A stretch of 64,000 nt of DNA from positions 9,176,001 through 9,240,000 of the forward strand of contig NC_058152.1 in assembly GCF_011075055.1 (NCBI RefSeq), written 5' to 3'. The stretch is from Mangifera indica. Its lineage: Eukaryota > Streptophyta > Magnoliopsida > Sapindales > Anacardiaceae. The notes under the pieces were generated by a model. That model was not told where the DNA came from and did no database searches. It worked only from the letters and a program-made list of their open reading frames with translations. Each line of letters starts with the position of its first letter. Positions within the stretch are counted from its first letter, which is position 1. A program made the position numbers and the translations under genes. Shown here piece after piece: positions 51,964-64,000 of the stretch.

Positions 51964-52219
51964 TTATAATATTTTATAATGATAAAATGAAAATGAAAAC
52001 GAAATTATAAATATAAAGAATTATTGTTTGTGATTTCAGACAACTTTCAAAAAAAAGTTGATGGAAAAAAATAAGAATAAAAATATAATAAAAAATGAGA
52101 TTGAGAAATTTATAAATAAAATTAAAAAAATAGGGAGGATTTAAATTGTTTATATAAAAAAAAAATTAAAACAACTTCTGCTTATTTGGAAGTAATTACA
52201 GAAGGTGGTTGGCTCCTTC

Positions 52220-53300
52220 TAGAGATGGCAATTTGGACCCAATTTTAGGGGCCCCGACCCTCTTCGACCCTAACGGGGAGGGGATTCTCCGATAAAAACA
52301 GGGAAAGGGGCGGGGATGGGGATGAAAAAAATCCCCGTAGTCGGGGACGGGTCGGGGACGGGTCGGGGACGGGGATACATATGTCCCCGCCCCGCCCCGC
52401 CCCTCCCCTCCCCTCCCCGCCCCTCCCCTCCCCTCCCCTCCCTTCCCCGCCCTGGCCCGGCCCATCCCCTCCCCACCCCACCCCACCCCACCCCACCCCA
52501 CCCTACCCCTTAAATCTAATATATTAATATAATAATTTCTAAACTATTAAATTCTAGAAATTTTTATATTATGATTTATTAAAACTATAACTTTAATTTT
52601 ACTAATTTTTGAATTATCAATTATCAGCTTTTACTAATTTCTGAGCTATCAATCCAACATATTAAAAAAACTCCAAAATCTCATTATCATAAAATGCAAA
52701 TGCACCAAATTAATTTTATTTCAACTTTAAAACTTAGTTAGTCAATCCACCAGGTTTTACACAAAAAAAACAAATTATAAACTTGATAAAATCAATTGAA
52801 GTGAATGAAAAGTGTTAAATTTAATGTTATTATAAAATTACCCTAAATCACATACATGAAGAGCTACTAATGAAGAGATTGATTATTGCATATTGTTAGA
52901 TTTTATGAAAACTTTGTATTTGAATTAAAATAATAATGAATATTTTGTAGCTCTTGTAGCAAGTGATATTTTGGGAGAATATGATTTATTTTATTTATTG
53001 AAATACATAAAGGAATTAAAATTTATATTTATGGGTATTGGAAGGGGATTTTTCCCCGCGGGGACGGGGCGGGGATGGGGAGGGGATTTTTCCCCACGGG
53101 GACGGGGCGGGGATGGGGAGGGGATTTTTCCCCGCAGGGACGGGAGGGGATGGGGAAGGGATTTTCCTTCGCGGGGAGGGGACGGGGATTATTTTTTATC
53201 CCCGTAACGGGGACGGGGCGAGGACGGGGATTGATATCCCCTACGGGGATGGGGACGGGGATTGATATCCCCTCCCCGCCCCTCCCCATTGCCATCCCTA
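52220..53300. mobile_element. GC-rich non-autonomous hAT element
   Basis: Left end TAGAGATGGCAAT, right end read inward TAGGGATGGCAAT; flanked by an exact 8-bp duplication GCTCCTTC (52212-52219 and 53301-53308). Subterminal blocks at 52250-52505 and 53035-53290 are G/C-homopolymer-rich minisatellites, C-rich (cccgcccctcccctcccctc) on one side and G-rich (ggggacggggcggggatgg) on the other, so they are inverted relative to each other. The middle is ordinary AT-rich DNA without a transposase. Confidence 0.92.
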
Positions 53301-53369
53301 GCTCCTTCCATATAAATTTTTTTAATTTTTTAATATTTTAACAGTAACGAGCCGCGTTGCGGTAGCATA

Positions 53370-53444
53370 TGGGCCTAATACATAGGCTCAGAATCAATTC
53401 TAGAAAGCCCCTGGGCCAAAACCAACACACTATAATGTTGGGCC
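53370..53444 (+). promoter_or_regulatory. Cluster of TGGGCC site-II-like elements upstream of the O-fucosyltransferase gene
   Basis: TGGGCC occurs at 53370-53375, 53412-53417 and 53439-53444, about 200-275 bp before the ATG. Such site II motifs, bound by TCP factors, are common in promoters of broadly expressed plant genes. Their function here is inferred. Confidence 0.5.
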
Positions 53445-53645
53445 AGGTAACCGGCCTAATTGGTGTGAAAGAGGCTTACCAGGGCTATGATGATATAAAT
53501 TCACACTGGCTTTGTGGCACAAGACAGGGGAGGCATCTGCTAGTTTTGAAAACTTAAGGCGTAGTTTGAAACATTTTCCAACCACATTTACCGAAGTTTT
53601 CGCTGTCGCGAGACTGATGCAAGAGATCTCGGTGTTGGATTTGAG

Positions 53646-56600
53646 ATGGTGAAACAGAAAAGAAGCTCCTACGGTTACCATTTCAATTTCAGAAGCTCTT
53701 CTTCTTCGATACTCAAATTCTTCCCCAAGAAACCATCTTTTTTCACTGTCACGCTTTACATAGTCATCCTTCTCTTCTCTTCTTCAGTTCTCATTTTTCT
53801 TTTCAGCAGTAGAAACATAGTGAATGATGACCATGATTTTGATGAACAAAAGCATATATTTACACAGTATGATCAATCTCAGTCTCTGTCTGAATCTCAA
53901 TCTCAGCCTTTGCAGGTAAATTGTGCTGTTCTTGTTTGTGGGTGGTTAATTTTTTGCCTGGAAATGTGTTTTCTGGTGGAATATGCTGAGTTTGCGTTAT
54001 GAGAAATGGATTGTTGGGTCTCAATCTCAATATCTGTCCTTGCCGGTAACTTTTGCTTCTTGTGCTGTTTCTGCTTGTGGGTAATGTTGAGTTTGTGTTT
54101 TGGCTGTGTTGTTTTAATGGCGGGTTTGTGTTCTTGTTGGTGTTATAAATAGTTGCGATTCGCCAATTTTTCTTTTTGAGAACTGAGTTGTTTTCTTTAC
54201 TTTGAGTTGTTGATTTGGTGGAGAAGAAGAAAGCAACTTTGATTCATTACATGATTCCATACTGAGGAAATGGGATCAGCTATTCATGATCTTTGTAGAA
54301 CACGTAAATTCATTATAGTTCATGGGTGGAACATATTCCATTTGGATTGAATTAAATTGAAAATTGTTACAACTACTAGTATACATATAACTATAAAATA
54401 GAATTGAAGCGTTATCATTGTTATTTGAACTTAAATTAACCATGTTAGTATCTTAAATTTAAATTTATAAAGCGAAAATAAGAATTGTTACTTTGGAGAA
54501 TCATTTATGCTACAAAGCTAGTGCGTGGGATATACCTTATGAATCCCAACTTCAATTAGATTTTATGCGTTTGGGTTTAGCATGTTCATGCAACATGATA
54601 ATTTCAGTCCTGTTATTTGACTAGGATGTCTCAAAATAGTGATGCATTTCCTTTTTTAAGGGTAATGGTTTTTTTCTGCTTTCAATTTTGCAGATTCTAC
54701 AAGACCAACTTTGGGATTCTCCTTTTAGCTATGGTTTACACCCATGTGTCAAGCCTACGAGTAGATACATAGGTAAAACTTATATGCATCAAATTCTTTT
54801 CTCTTTCTGTTGCTATGTGGTATGGAAAATTGACTCCGAAACCACCTAGTGGGTGAAGGTTTCCACTTGTGTTGGAACACTGATTACCTTTAACTGTTTT
54901 AGGTCACAGTCCATAGTCTTTTTCATTATTATAAGTATATTGTTATCATCAAGTCTATGCTAATTTGTTAATGCAGTCAGTTGTAACCTTACAGCAGATC
55001 ATACTCTTGCATCTTATTCATCAAGATTTATTACTCAGGCTTATATTCTCCACTCAAACAAACAATTGAACACGTACCATTACAGCCCACCTACCCACAA
55101 CCCCTCTGTGTGTGTCTGTGTCATTTTCTCTCGCTTTATGTCAATGTTATTTCCCCTCTTATTTCTACTTTGCAATGTCAGCTTCCAAAGGATCAAACCG
55201 GTACATTACAGTAAAATGCAATGGAGGATTGAATCAGATGCGGACTGGTGTAAGTTTACAGACATTTGTATTTCCTTTAATCTTATAGGTTATCTAGATT
55301 AAAAGTTTCTGATTCTATGTGTAATTATATACTTCGGTTATAATTTTAGTTGAGATAGAATGCCACCCAAAATTTTTATAAGAAAAAAAAAGAAGAAAAA
55401 GAAAGAAATGATTGTCAACAATATTATGATATCTCTTTCTCATAGAAAATAACATTCTTTTAGACTAATAATATATATACGATCCTTTCTTTACTGCTTA
55501 TTTGGATGTTCACGGTAAGATATATGATGCTTGCCTCATAAAGGTCAACTTAAACTGTTCATTTCATCCTTTTCCCTATTCTTCTGTTAATTTCAGTTCG
55601 ATAACAATACTTTTCTCTTAGATATCGGACATGGTGGCTGTGGCACACATAATGAATGCAACACTAGTTATTCCTCAACTGGATAGACGTTCATTCTGGC
55701 AAGACACAAGGTCTTCTCAAGCACTAATATTTTATGTTAGAAGTTTTTTGAATAATTCATCTGTGGGTACTTTTTAAATTTATATTAACATTTAAAGTGC
55801 TCATATTATGAATCGTATACAGTAAATTTTCAGATATATTTGATGAGCTCCATTTCATCAAAGCATTACAAGAAGATGTGAGGATTGTCAAGGAGCTCCC
55901 AAAAGAACTGGAGTCTGCCCCTCGGGCCCGGAAACACTTCACTTCCTGGTCTGGCATGGGTTACTATCAAGAAATGACACAGTTATGGAAGGACAATCAG
56001 GTATGTGTGGTATTTGTGGCTGCCTTTCCAATTCGAACTAACTTTATCTTGGTTCTGGAATGAGATCCTTTATATATAAGAGAGGTTTTGCAACTGAGCT
56101 AGTTTTAACTGATGTTCTAATTGGTGGATTATATATTATTGCTTAATTTGTTTGTGGGATAACATGTGATCATTCTGTTGCCTCTTAGAATTGACCATAC
56201 TTTGTATTGAATTTATTATTACCAGCAAGAAAAATATTATTCAAACAACAAACTGCTCTAGTACCAATAGAACTAGAATAAATTAGTTTAAATGGTGTTT
56301 GATTTTTCAGATGTATGAACCCTAGAGTGGCTTATCAAGTCATCTTGTGCAGGTAATTCATGTTGCAAAATCAGATTCACGACTTGCGAACAATGATCTG
56401 CCACTTGATATACAACGGTTGAGATGTCGTGCTCTATATCATTCTCTCCGCTTCTCTATGCCGATTGAAATCCTAGGAAAGGTTTGCATTTATTACTTGA
56501 GCTATTGAAAAGTATTTATTTCTTTCCATCATGGACATTGTTAAAGTCCAGAGTATTTTAGGTCCTGATAGATCTACAATCAGGATACAGTAATTTCTTT

Positions 56601-59074
56601 CTGAGAAACAAGGGATAAAAAAATCTTAAAGAAAGGGAGCTTGACTGGTTTTCAGAAAAATAAAATCTTACAAATTAGAGAATTCAGTTAAAATCTATTT
56701 TCAATTGAAGTTATTATAGCTATTTTCTATGATAAGATTTTACTTATATCCAAAACTTATATCACAAGTTGAAATACACAACTTGATCATAAATTGAGCA
56801 CCCTTTAAAAGATTAAAACTGAGATTTTCAAAGCTTTGAGAAATATAAGATTTTTGAATGTTACAAATGGCGGTCAGAGTCTCTGAAATTATTTACAGTA
56901 TTAACCTTAGAAGAAGTTGTTTTATGCTAGAATGCAATATACATGATCCCAGATGTTCTATTTCTGCATCATTGCATTTAAGAGGTCTCCTATGGGGCTT
57001 CATGTTAAATTAGGTTCTGAGAATGCATGACGCTGACACCACAGAAGCTGGTGGAACGGCTGAGATCACGTGGGGGAAGATACATAGCTCTTCATCTCAG
57101 ATACGAGAAAGACATGCTATCTTTTACTGGTTGTACTTACGGTCTGACTAATGCGGAATCTGAAGAGCTGAGAATAATGAGGTTAGAAAATATGGATTTA
57201 GGCATGTACATCTATGTCATACGGTTCCAAGTGCATAAACATTAATCACTCACATGTTGGATGATTGCCTTCTTCTAAGTATATTGGTTTGTGGTTCTCT
57301 TCAAGCATGACGTTTGAGACATAAAATACTACATCAAGTCTGAGGTATTGTAACATCTAAATTAAGCTTTTGTTGTGCAAATCATTGGTTCTTGATGAAA
57401 CTGCTATAACATCCAACCTAAATATTCATTTCAGATATGCTCAAGACATTAGAAAGATTATTTTTGCATGCACTGATTATTTTGAAACATTGAATTTAAT
57501 TCCAGTGCTGAGCTTGAACACACTTTGGAGAAGAGTGTTGTTTGGTTTATCTATTGGTTAGGATCAGTAATGGCTGGCATGAAAATGCGACTTGTAATAT
57601 CCTTGCAAACGGAACCATGCATTTTTAAGGGGTGTGTGCCAGTTTAATCATGTTGTTACTATCTTGTGTTTCAACTTATTTAATTGCCTTTCTAGGGAGA
57701 ACACAAACCATTGGAAGGTCAAAGTTATAAATTCAACGGAACAGAGAATATCAGGCTTGTGTCCACTAACTCCTAAGGAAGTGGGGATATTTCTTCAAGC
57801 TCTTGGTTATCCAGCCTCAACATTAATTTATATTGCTGCTGGAGGAATTTATGGTGGTAATGCTCACCTTTCAGAGCTCATGTCCCGCTTTCCAAACCTA
57901 GTTTTTAAGGTATGTCATTCCTTTTTTGGTTTAAATGTGTTACCAAAATAGTCAATCATGAGTGCAATTATTGATTGATGGCTGGATTTTTTCAGGAGAA
58001 TTTGGCTGCTAATGAAGAGTTGAAGGCATTTACTAATCACGCATCTCAGTATGCCGCTCTTGATTACATAATTTCCATAGAGAGTGATGTGTTCATCCCA
58101 ACACATTCAGGTAATATGGCAAGAGCTGTCGAGGGACACCGCAGATTCTTAGGTCACCGCAAGACGATCACCCCAGACAGGTATTAAAGCAGTCAATCTT
58201 CAGGGGCTTTTGAGAATGAAAATTCAGACTGCCAAAATTAAACCTCAACTTGGTAATTCTGCTTGCTTCTTCATGAACACAATTGGTCTTATTGTCTTGA
58301 TTTTCTGTGTCCTGGAGCCTTAACAATACCGAACCTTGGAAATAACTCATGTAATCTTTAGTAGTTAGCTCAATTTTCTGTTAGGCTGCTAATCTAAACT
58401 ATACTTCCTCGGAACTCATTCATGTGGATCTGTTCTTTGCATACTTTAAGAAATAGAAATAATTTCCTTTAAAAATACAACTCTCTCAATGATATTCTCT
58501 CATTAGAACTGATAAAAAGCTTTAATGATTATTTAGGTTACTAAAAATATGGAAACATATATTTCAGTTAATAAAGTATTCCCTTTTACATTCTTCTGCT
58601 CCTTGAGTAATTTCTTTTCTTATATATTTTAGGAAAGGACTTGTTAAACTTTTTGATAGGCTGGAAAGTGGAAAGCTTAGAGAGGGGCCGTCTTTCTCGT
58701 ATCTCGTGCAGGAGATGCACAAGAACTGGTAACTTTGTTTATAACTTTCTCTCTCTCTTTATATATATATATCATTGTTATTATTATTATTATTTTGAAG
58801 AAATACTCTGCAGAATAAAAAATAACTCCTGTTATTAAGATGAAATGTAATTGCACAAGTTGGATCCGCTGATATACACAAAATGAGTATCATCGGTTTT
58901 CCTTACTAGACTTGTCTTGCTCTATTTCAATATCACAGGCAAGGGGCCCCGAGGAAAAGGAGAGGACCATTGCCAGGAATCAAAGGTCGAGCACGTTTCA
59001 GGACAGAAGAATCTTTTTATGAAAATCCATACCCAGAATGCATATGTGGTCCAAAGACACATAGAGCAAGATAA
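53646..59074 (+). CDS. O-fucosyltransferase family protein (plant GT106/DUF246-type)
   Basis: Eleven exons in phase: 53646-53915, 54694-54772, 55182-55249, 55622-55710, 55823-56000, 56353-56481, 57045-57181, 57696-57909, 57996-58180, 58633-58728, 58939-59074; 526 aa. A type II membrane topology is predicted: basic N-terminus, then one hydrophobic segment at residues about 33-54 ([19 protein letters not shown]), a Ser/Gln-rich stem and the catalytic region. Family blocks include [17 protein letters not shown], the [18 protein letters not shown] helix, [72 protein letters not shown] and the basic C-terminus [25 protein letters not shown]. Enzymes of this type transfer sugar from GDP-fucose or related donors in the Golgi, often in cell-wall polysaccharide or glycoprotein synthesis; the acceptor cannot be told from sequence. 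No break was found. Confidence 0.93.
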
Positions 59075-61932
59075 GTCTATCCGAATTTCAGAGTTTCTGC
59101 AATTACAAATTTATGTCAAGTAAATATCTTGGTACCCCATGACAAGTCTATTTGAACTTCAAAGATCCTGACTGGCAAAAATTTCGAGCCCTGGCTGCAC
59201 TAGCATCAGATTAGGTTTTTAGATTTGTGTATGAATTAGAAACTTCATGAGTGGTAAAACTATATTTCTATGGTTGTCATGCGCTTTTTTGCATGGTTTC
59301 TTTTTATGTTTTGTTTTCTGAAAACATTTTTATTGTTTCTTTCTGATTATTTATTAGACTCTTTAGGATCCTAAGATTTTATCAGGAAATTCCAGAACCT
59401 CAGGTCAGTTTATACTCAGTTTATTTCATTAAAGCTTGCGTCATAATTCTGATACGTCAACATTTCAGCATGGCTAGTCGGAGTTTTGTTACTTCTAGTG
59501 TTGTATGTTTTGGCTTGTGAGAGTGAAAGGAAGCTGTGAAGTCGTTTCATTCTCTTTGAGAGATGCCTATCTCAAGAGGTCTTAACTATGATTCTCCCCA
59601 TCCTCTCACACATGGGTGAGAAAAATACCCGAACCAAAACTGGAACCACTGGGTAGCTGGATTTCAGTTTCAGTTTTGATTCCTGACCAAAACCGCTGGA
59701 TACTCTAATTTCAATTTTGGTTCCTAAGTAGAACCAACCTGTCTTAGGTAGGTATTGGTTCCCAACCTCTCCTCTCTCTCTCCGCATACTCTCTCTACTC
59801 TTCAGCTTATTTGTTTATTTGCCTCTAGCCATCACAAAATTAACTCTTCCTCTTAATTTCTCTCCAACAATGGCAAAGACTCCATCTAAATGCTAGAGAG
59901 AACAGACCCAGCTATATTGAAGAAACAAGGCGCCACACATCATTTCTGAAATCCATAAGGGATTTTGAAGAAGCCATGTTGAAAAGGACGAAAAGAAGTG
60001 GCATGAAATTGAAAAGGGTAATGATTGAAAGAGTCATTGTTGCATACAAATTGAATTGAGACAACAATGAAGCATAGTGTTTAGAGGAAGAAAAAATTTT
60101 GTTTGTGAGGAAGAAGCATAGCAGTGAGAGGATAAAAAATCAGCCGGGGAAGAAGAATATATTGTTTGTACTGCGAACGGTATAGGGAGAACATGTTTCA
60201 GATATAAATCTATTTGTACAAGTTTTGGTTTCCTTTCTCAAATCTTAGGAATCGGTTAGTTCCAATTTTGATTCCTGATTTTAGGGTGTGTAATTTGACC
60301 CACTCATCCTAAGAGTAAGTACTGGGAAGACTAAATTATGTTTTTCCACCTAAGGTTTGGTCTAAAACCACTTTTCACGCTCTGTTAGCACAAATAATAC
60401 TTTCTCATTCAAAATCAAACTTGGTACTTTCATTAACTAAGAATCGTTGCAATCAAATAATTTGAGTCTTTTGAGATCTTTTGCAATTTCTCTATATAGA
60501 AACATACTTTGATTAACTTTGTTCACAAGCTTTTCCTTTGATAATATAGAAGTAGATTATTTCTTGTTCTATTATCCTACTTGTGCACTTATCCAAGTTC
60601 ATTGTATGATTAGATTTTTCTCTTCTTTAGGTTCATCTTTTCATGATTTTAGTATTATATTTTAGGCTGTGAGGATTTAGAAATAGGGTATTAGGGTCAG
60701 TGATCATGAAACAAATTAAAACAAAAATATAAAATAAAATACGAGTGTATTTAGAAATTATAATGTTGTTTCTAGTAATTCATACAAGGGTTGAATTTAT
60801 CAAAAATAAATAAATAAATAAATGGGGCTAAAATTCACTTGCCTATATAATTAATGAGTTCAACACATTAGGTGTTTGTATTTTAAGTTCAAATACTCTA
60901 TGATTTTAAAAGGGGTCAATTATGCATGAATTTAAATTTTACCATTCGCTCAAGATTCATAATTTCAAAAGGGCCAAATCACTATTTTCCACTCAAGGTT
61001 TAAAGAAATGATATTTACGTCCTTTAAGTTTGAAAAAAAACTAATTTTTCATCCATTTTATTGAACTTTTTTATAAAGATATTAAAAAGAGAAAAAATAA
61101 CCTAGCTAAATAACACTATGCTTCCAAAAGTTTATTAAACAATTTTTATACTTCTAGATTATATTAATTTCAATTAAAAAATTACTAGTACAAATATATA
61201 TAAATGTGTTAATAATATATAATCATATGTTTGAGATAAATTATAATTCTTTAAAAAATTTTAGAGGTGATCATAAATATATTTTGGAATTTTAGAAATT
61301 CTAAAAAAGTTTGGGATGTTTTTAAAATTTTTAAATTTCAGTATGTCTTTTAACAGTTTAAAAAATAATAATTATACTCTTAGAGAAATAAAGAAAATGT
61401 AACAAATTTGAGGTGAAAATGTCATCATAAAAATATTAAGATTATAAATATATTTTTAATATAAATATATATAATATAAATATAAATATATAAATATATA
61501 TTAAGCTTTAATCTACCCTTATACATCAACTACATTCTAGCACAATAATGGACCTAGGGGGTCAAAGGTGATCTACTAACCTCCTTTAGTTTGAAAAAAT
61601 ATGGGTTTATTCCAAGATCAATCCTTTGATTTATAAGAGTCCAATGAAATTACTGGATTTTGACGTATGTCTGTTAGCATAAAAGATAGAAAAATATTCA
61701 TCCATCTTCTATGTTCAAATTGATGTCTTCAACTAAAGTTTTGATAGATTAGAAGTTCCCAGTACTCATCAAACTGTAAGTGGCACCAAGAGCTCTGCCT
61801 TTGATTGACATATCTTAAAAATTTTCATCTAATTATAAAATAATAATAACATGAACGTTCATACATTACAAGATTTAATTGAATAGTCTGGTGATTAAAT
61901 TCTAAAAAACAAGATATCAGGATTTATATCTT
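59075..61932. other. Intergenic region with dispersed repeat and a one-sided Mutator-like terminus
   Basis: The proximal part holds the 3' UTR of the fucosyltransferase gene. About 59610-60310 is bounded by oppositely oriented motifs (gaaccaaaactggaacc on the left; ggttagttccaattttgattcc on the right) and is probably a degenerate TIR element. At 60973, gccaaatcactattttccac followed by tcaaggttt matches the ends of the elements at 43764 and 62568, but no partner end was found nearby. No gene was seen. Confidence 0.4.
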
Positions 61933-61994
61933 CTAGCAAACTTCTTCGAGAAGGGTTCTCGAGAAGAAGATTAGCAATTTTTTAGCAGCATCAA

Positions 61995-62206
61995 AATAAG
62001 ATGAATAAGTATAAATCTTTTCAAGATTTTTAACATCAACACTGTATAAATACTCCTTCGGCATCCTTATATCTTGTATGGCCTTGGCCAATGGCTTGAA
62101 AATAAGATGAATAAGTGTAAATCTTTCCAAGATTTTTAACATCAGCCCTGTATAAATACTCCTTCGGCATCCTTATATCTTGTACGGCCTTGGCCAATGG
62201 CTTGAA
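61995..62206. repeat. 106-bp tandem duplication in the class-V aminotransferase pseudogene
   Basis: Units 61995-62100 and 62101-62206 both run from aataagatgaataagt to gccttggccaatggcttgaa with a few differences. On the minus strand each encodes AKA(I/V)QDIRMPKEYLY..KIYTYSSYF, but the length is not a multiple of three. Confidence 0.92.
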
Positions 62207-62567
62207 TTGAGTTTTGTGATTACTATTTTCCTTGTCAGTTATCAAGCTCTTATGTGCCTCATCGAAACACTAGTCACCGATTTTCAAATTGAAACGATAT
62301 AAGGGAAGAAATCTTTGTCCATATAAAGCTATAAACTCCAATGCCAAAAGAATGAACTCGAATTCCTCGTTCGACATGTTGAAGGGGAAGCTAATTCTCG
62401 TCTATCCTAGTTTTAGTCCGATATAACCCTACAAACAAGTTAAATTAGGCATATTAACCCTTTATCATGGATATATGGAGTTAACAAGGGTGGAGGGGGG
62501 CAATTGACCCCCTTGATTTAAGAAAATCATAAATACATCAAAATTTTGTACCCTAAAATGTTTAAAT

Positions 62568-63220
62568 GCCAAATGACTATTTCCCACCCAAGGTTTGATG
62601 AAATGATATTTTCTTACCCTTAAAGTTTAAAAAAGAAAAAAACAAATTTTCACCCATCATCTACTTCTATTAGTGAATCATTAAGTTTTCCTAAAAATGA
62701 TTATATTGACCTTTTACGAAAATGAGAAAATTATTATTTACACTTAATATAATTATTAAATTATTAATATATCTTTGGCATTTTTTAAATATATCACTTA
62801 TATTTTTAAAAGATATCAAAACTTTAATCAACTCTAAAATGTTGTACTTTGGTCTATTCTTTAAAGGTGTAATTATCATTTTAAAAACTATTAAGGGACA
62901 TATTGAAATTTTAAAAATCTAAAAAGCACCCCTAATTTTTTAAAATTCATAAACCCCCCAAATTTCATTAATATCCTAATATTTTTTTAAAATCCAGTTT
63001 GCCCACCAAGTTTTCAAAAAGGAAAATAAAAAAATAAAGGAGAAAAGAAAAATAAGAAAAAGAGAAAATGAAATAAATAAAAAATCTATGTAAAATGCTA
63101 TTTCTCACCTTTTACTGAATGGAATTCAAAAGTGAGTGACAGATGAAAATTAATTTTTTAAAATTTATAGGTGAGAATTGGTTATTTCAGTAAACCTTGG
63201 GTGGAAAATAGTCTTTTGGC
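62568..63220. mobile_element. Mutator-like MITE in the intron of the class-V aminotransferase pseudogene
   Basis: Left end GCCAAATGACTATTTCCCAC continuing into CCAAGGTTTGATGAAAT; right end read inward GCCAAAAGACTATTTTCCAC continuing into CCAAGGTTTACTGAAAT. The ends are related to those at 43764-46013 and 60973. No target duplication was recognised and there is no ORF. Confidence 0.68.
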
Positions 63221-64000
63221 CTGCATGCTAATTAAATTCGTCACATTCATAATTATACGCTTTTCAACTTCTTTTTCCGGTTTATTTTACTTCATCCATA
63301 CAAAGTTTTTAAGTTCTCATTCAACAAAATTTAATTTTCTAAGTTTGCAAGAACTATTTAAACAACTAAAATATAAATAATGTGTTCCTATATTCCTGAT
63401 TATTGATCTTCATAATCTAATCACGAGAATGAAATGTGTATAGAACATATATACCTTCTGTACGACCGAACGAATTTTTAGCGACTGGTTTCGTCAAAAT
63501 CAAGTAGAATGTGGCCATAAGGACCGGCACAATCGCAGCCACCGCGAGCTTGGATGCCGAACAAGTCATTGAGCAGAGTTGCAACGAAAGATCCATGAAG
63601 AGGCTTATCTCTGATCACGTTTTGCATGGCCTCTTGGGAAGAAGATGAAGTGGAATATACAAGGAAGGAAAATAAAGCTTGTCTTTTGGCAGTCGTGTTT
63701 CCCAAAACTTTTATGTTTTGATTTGGGAGAAGCCTCTCTAGTGCTCTTTGGAGGTATATGTCTTGTTGTGCCTTCATCACCTCATAGGCAATGTATTCTT
63801 TTACCCAAAAGGCCAATGCTGCTTTAATGGTTTGATTAATTGGAGGATGTGTCCTATGATTAACAAAAAGAAATTATTAATTAAAAACAATTATGAGTCC
63901 GGTCAGCAGCCTCCCTCAGCTCTTCTTGGTCCGTCCATGGCCATAATGGGTTGAGCATGAATTATACAAGGAAGATGTGTTGATGGTACAAACCTAGTTG

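Larger units (their letters stand above)
61933..63853 (-). pseudogene. Class-V aminotransferase / cysteine-desulfurase-like gene, decayed C-terminal part
   Basis: Two exons on the minus strand: 63455-63853 and 61933-62428, with upstream exons presumably beyond or near the right edge. The first reads KAALAFWVKEYIAYEVMKAQ, KRQALFSFLVY, LHGSFVATLLNDLFGIQARG and GCDCAGPYGHILLDFDET, typical of the C-terminal part of SufS/NifS-like fold-type I PLP enzymes. After DET a one-base deletion brings TAA into frame (63478-63480); the shifted frame gives LKIRSVVQK and a donor GTATATATG. The second exon starts GYIGLKLG and has TAG where Trp is expected before TRISFPFNMSNEEFEFIL, then ALEFIALYGQRFLPLYRFNL, another TAG at an expected Trp, and a 106-bp tandem duplication that shifts the frame before the end LLIFFSRTLLEEVC. 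Four lesions make a functional product unlikely. Family assignment is from recalled motifs. Confidence 0.78.

Noticed and set aside
52196..52513. Gly/Arg- and Pro-rich ORFs in several frames
   Set aside because: All arise from G/C minisatellite in the hAT element arms; every frame is open because of the simple repeat.
52971..53341. Gly-rich ORFs such as the one starting MGEYDLFYLL
   Set aside because: Same reason: translation of the opposite GC-rich arm of the 52220-53300 element.
62691..62922. Overlapping 60-66 aa ORFs on both strands
   Set aside because: AT-rich sequence inside a MITE; low-complexity Ile/Lys/Leu translations without a motif.

Overview
This window looks like nuclear DNA of an AT-rich eudicot plant. 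The host genes are split by GT..AG introns, their products match plant-specific families (NAC factor, plant PI4K-beta with charged repeats, plant O-fucosyltransferase-like protein), and the space between them is filled with plant transposon types (PIF/Harbinger, hAT, Mutator-like, LTR and TRIM elements). Nothing suggests a bacterium, organelle or virus. I did not find tRNA, rRNA or CRISPR sequences. All exon models were built by hand from splice signals, reading phase and remembered family features; no alignment was run.

Layout. 1-600: possible 3' end of a plus-strand gene running off the left edge. 2119-about 5440 (minus): a NAC transcription factor of the ANAC082 type. It has four coding exons, an in-frame 78-bp duplication in exon 3, and a 37-codon upstream ORF in the leader that looks like a regulatory conserved-peptide uORF. 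7837-19408: a 5.5-kb PIF/Harbinger element with TIRs and a TAA target duplication, followed by a tandem copy that includes about 300 bp of right flank but lacks the left TIR; both copies have decayed ORF1 (Myb-like) and DDE transposase genes. 19940-21243: a broken partial copy of the NAC gene (exons 3-4 with introns). 21244-26622: hAT remnant, dispersed direct repeats and a cluster of LTR-like ends. 28285-42898 (minus): a complete 16-exon phosphatidylinositol 4-kinase beta gene (1087 aa predicted) whose introns hold a TRIM retroelement, two hAT elements and several MITEs. 43764-53300: intergenic transposon mosaic, including a Mutator-like MITE with a 9-bp duplication, an internally deleted hAT transposase gene, and a GC-rich hAT element ending 345 bp before the next gene. 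53646-59074 (plus): a complete 11-exon O-fucosyltransferase-like gene (526 aa predicted). 61933-63853 (minus): a decayed class-V aminotransferase/cysteine-desulfurase-like gene running toward the right edge.

The three host genes have no evident functional link: one is a nuclear stress-type regulator, one makes PI4P on Golgi/TGN membranes, and one is a predicted Golgi glycosyltransferase. The most interesting signals are the NAC uORF, the tandem Harbinger duplication with independent decay of the two copies, the 74-bp palindrome found in only one of them, the TRIM with exact target duplication in the PI4K gene, and the class-V aminotransferase pseudogene.
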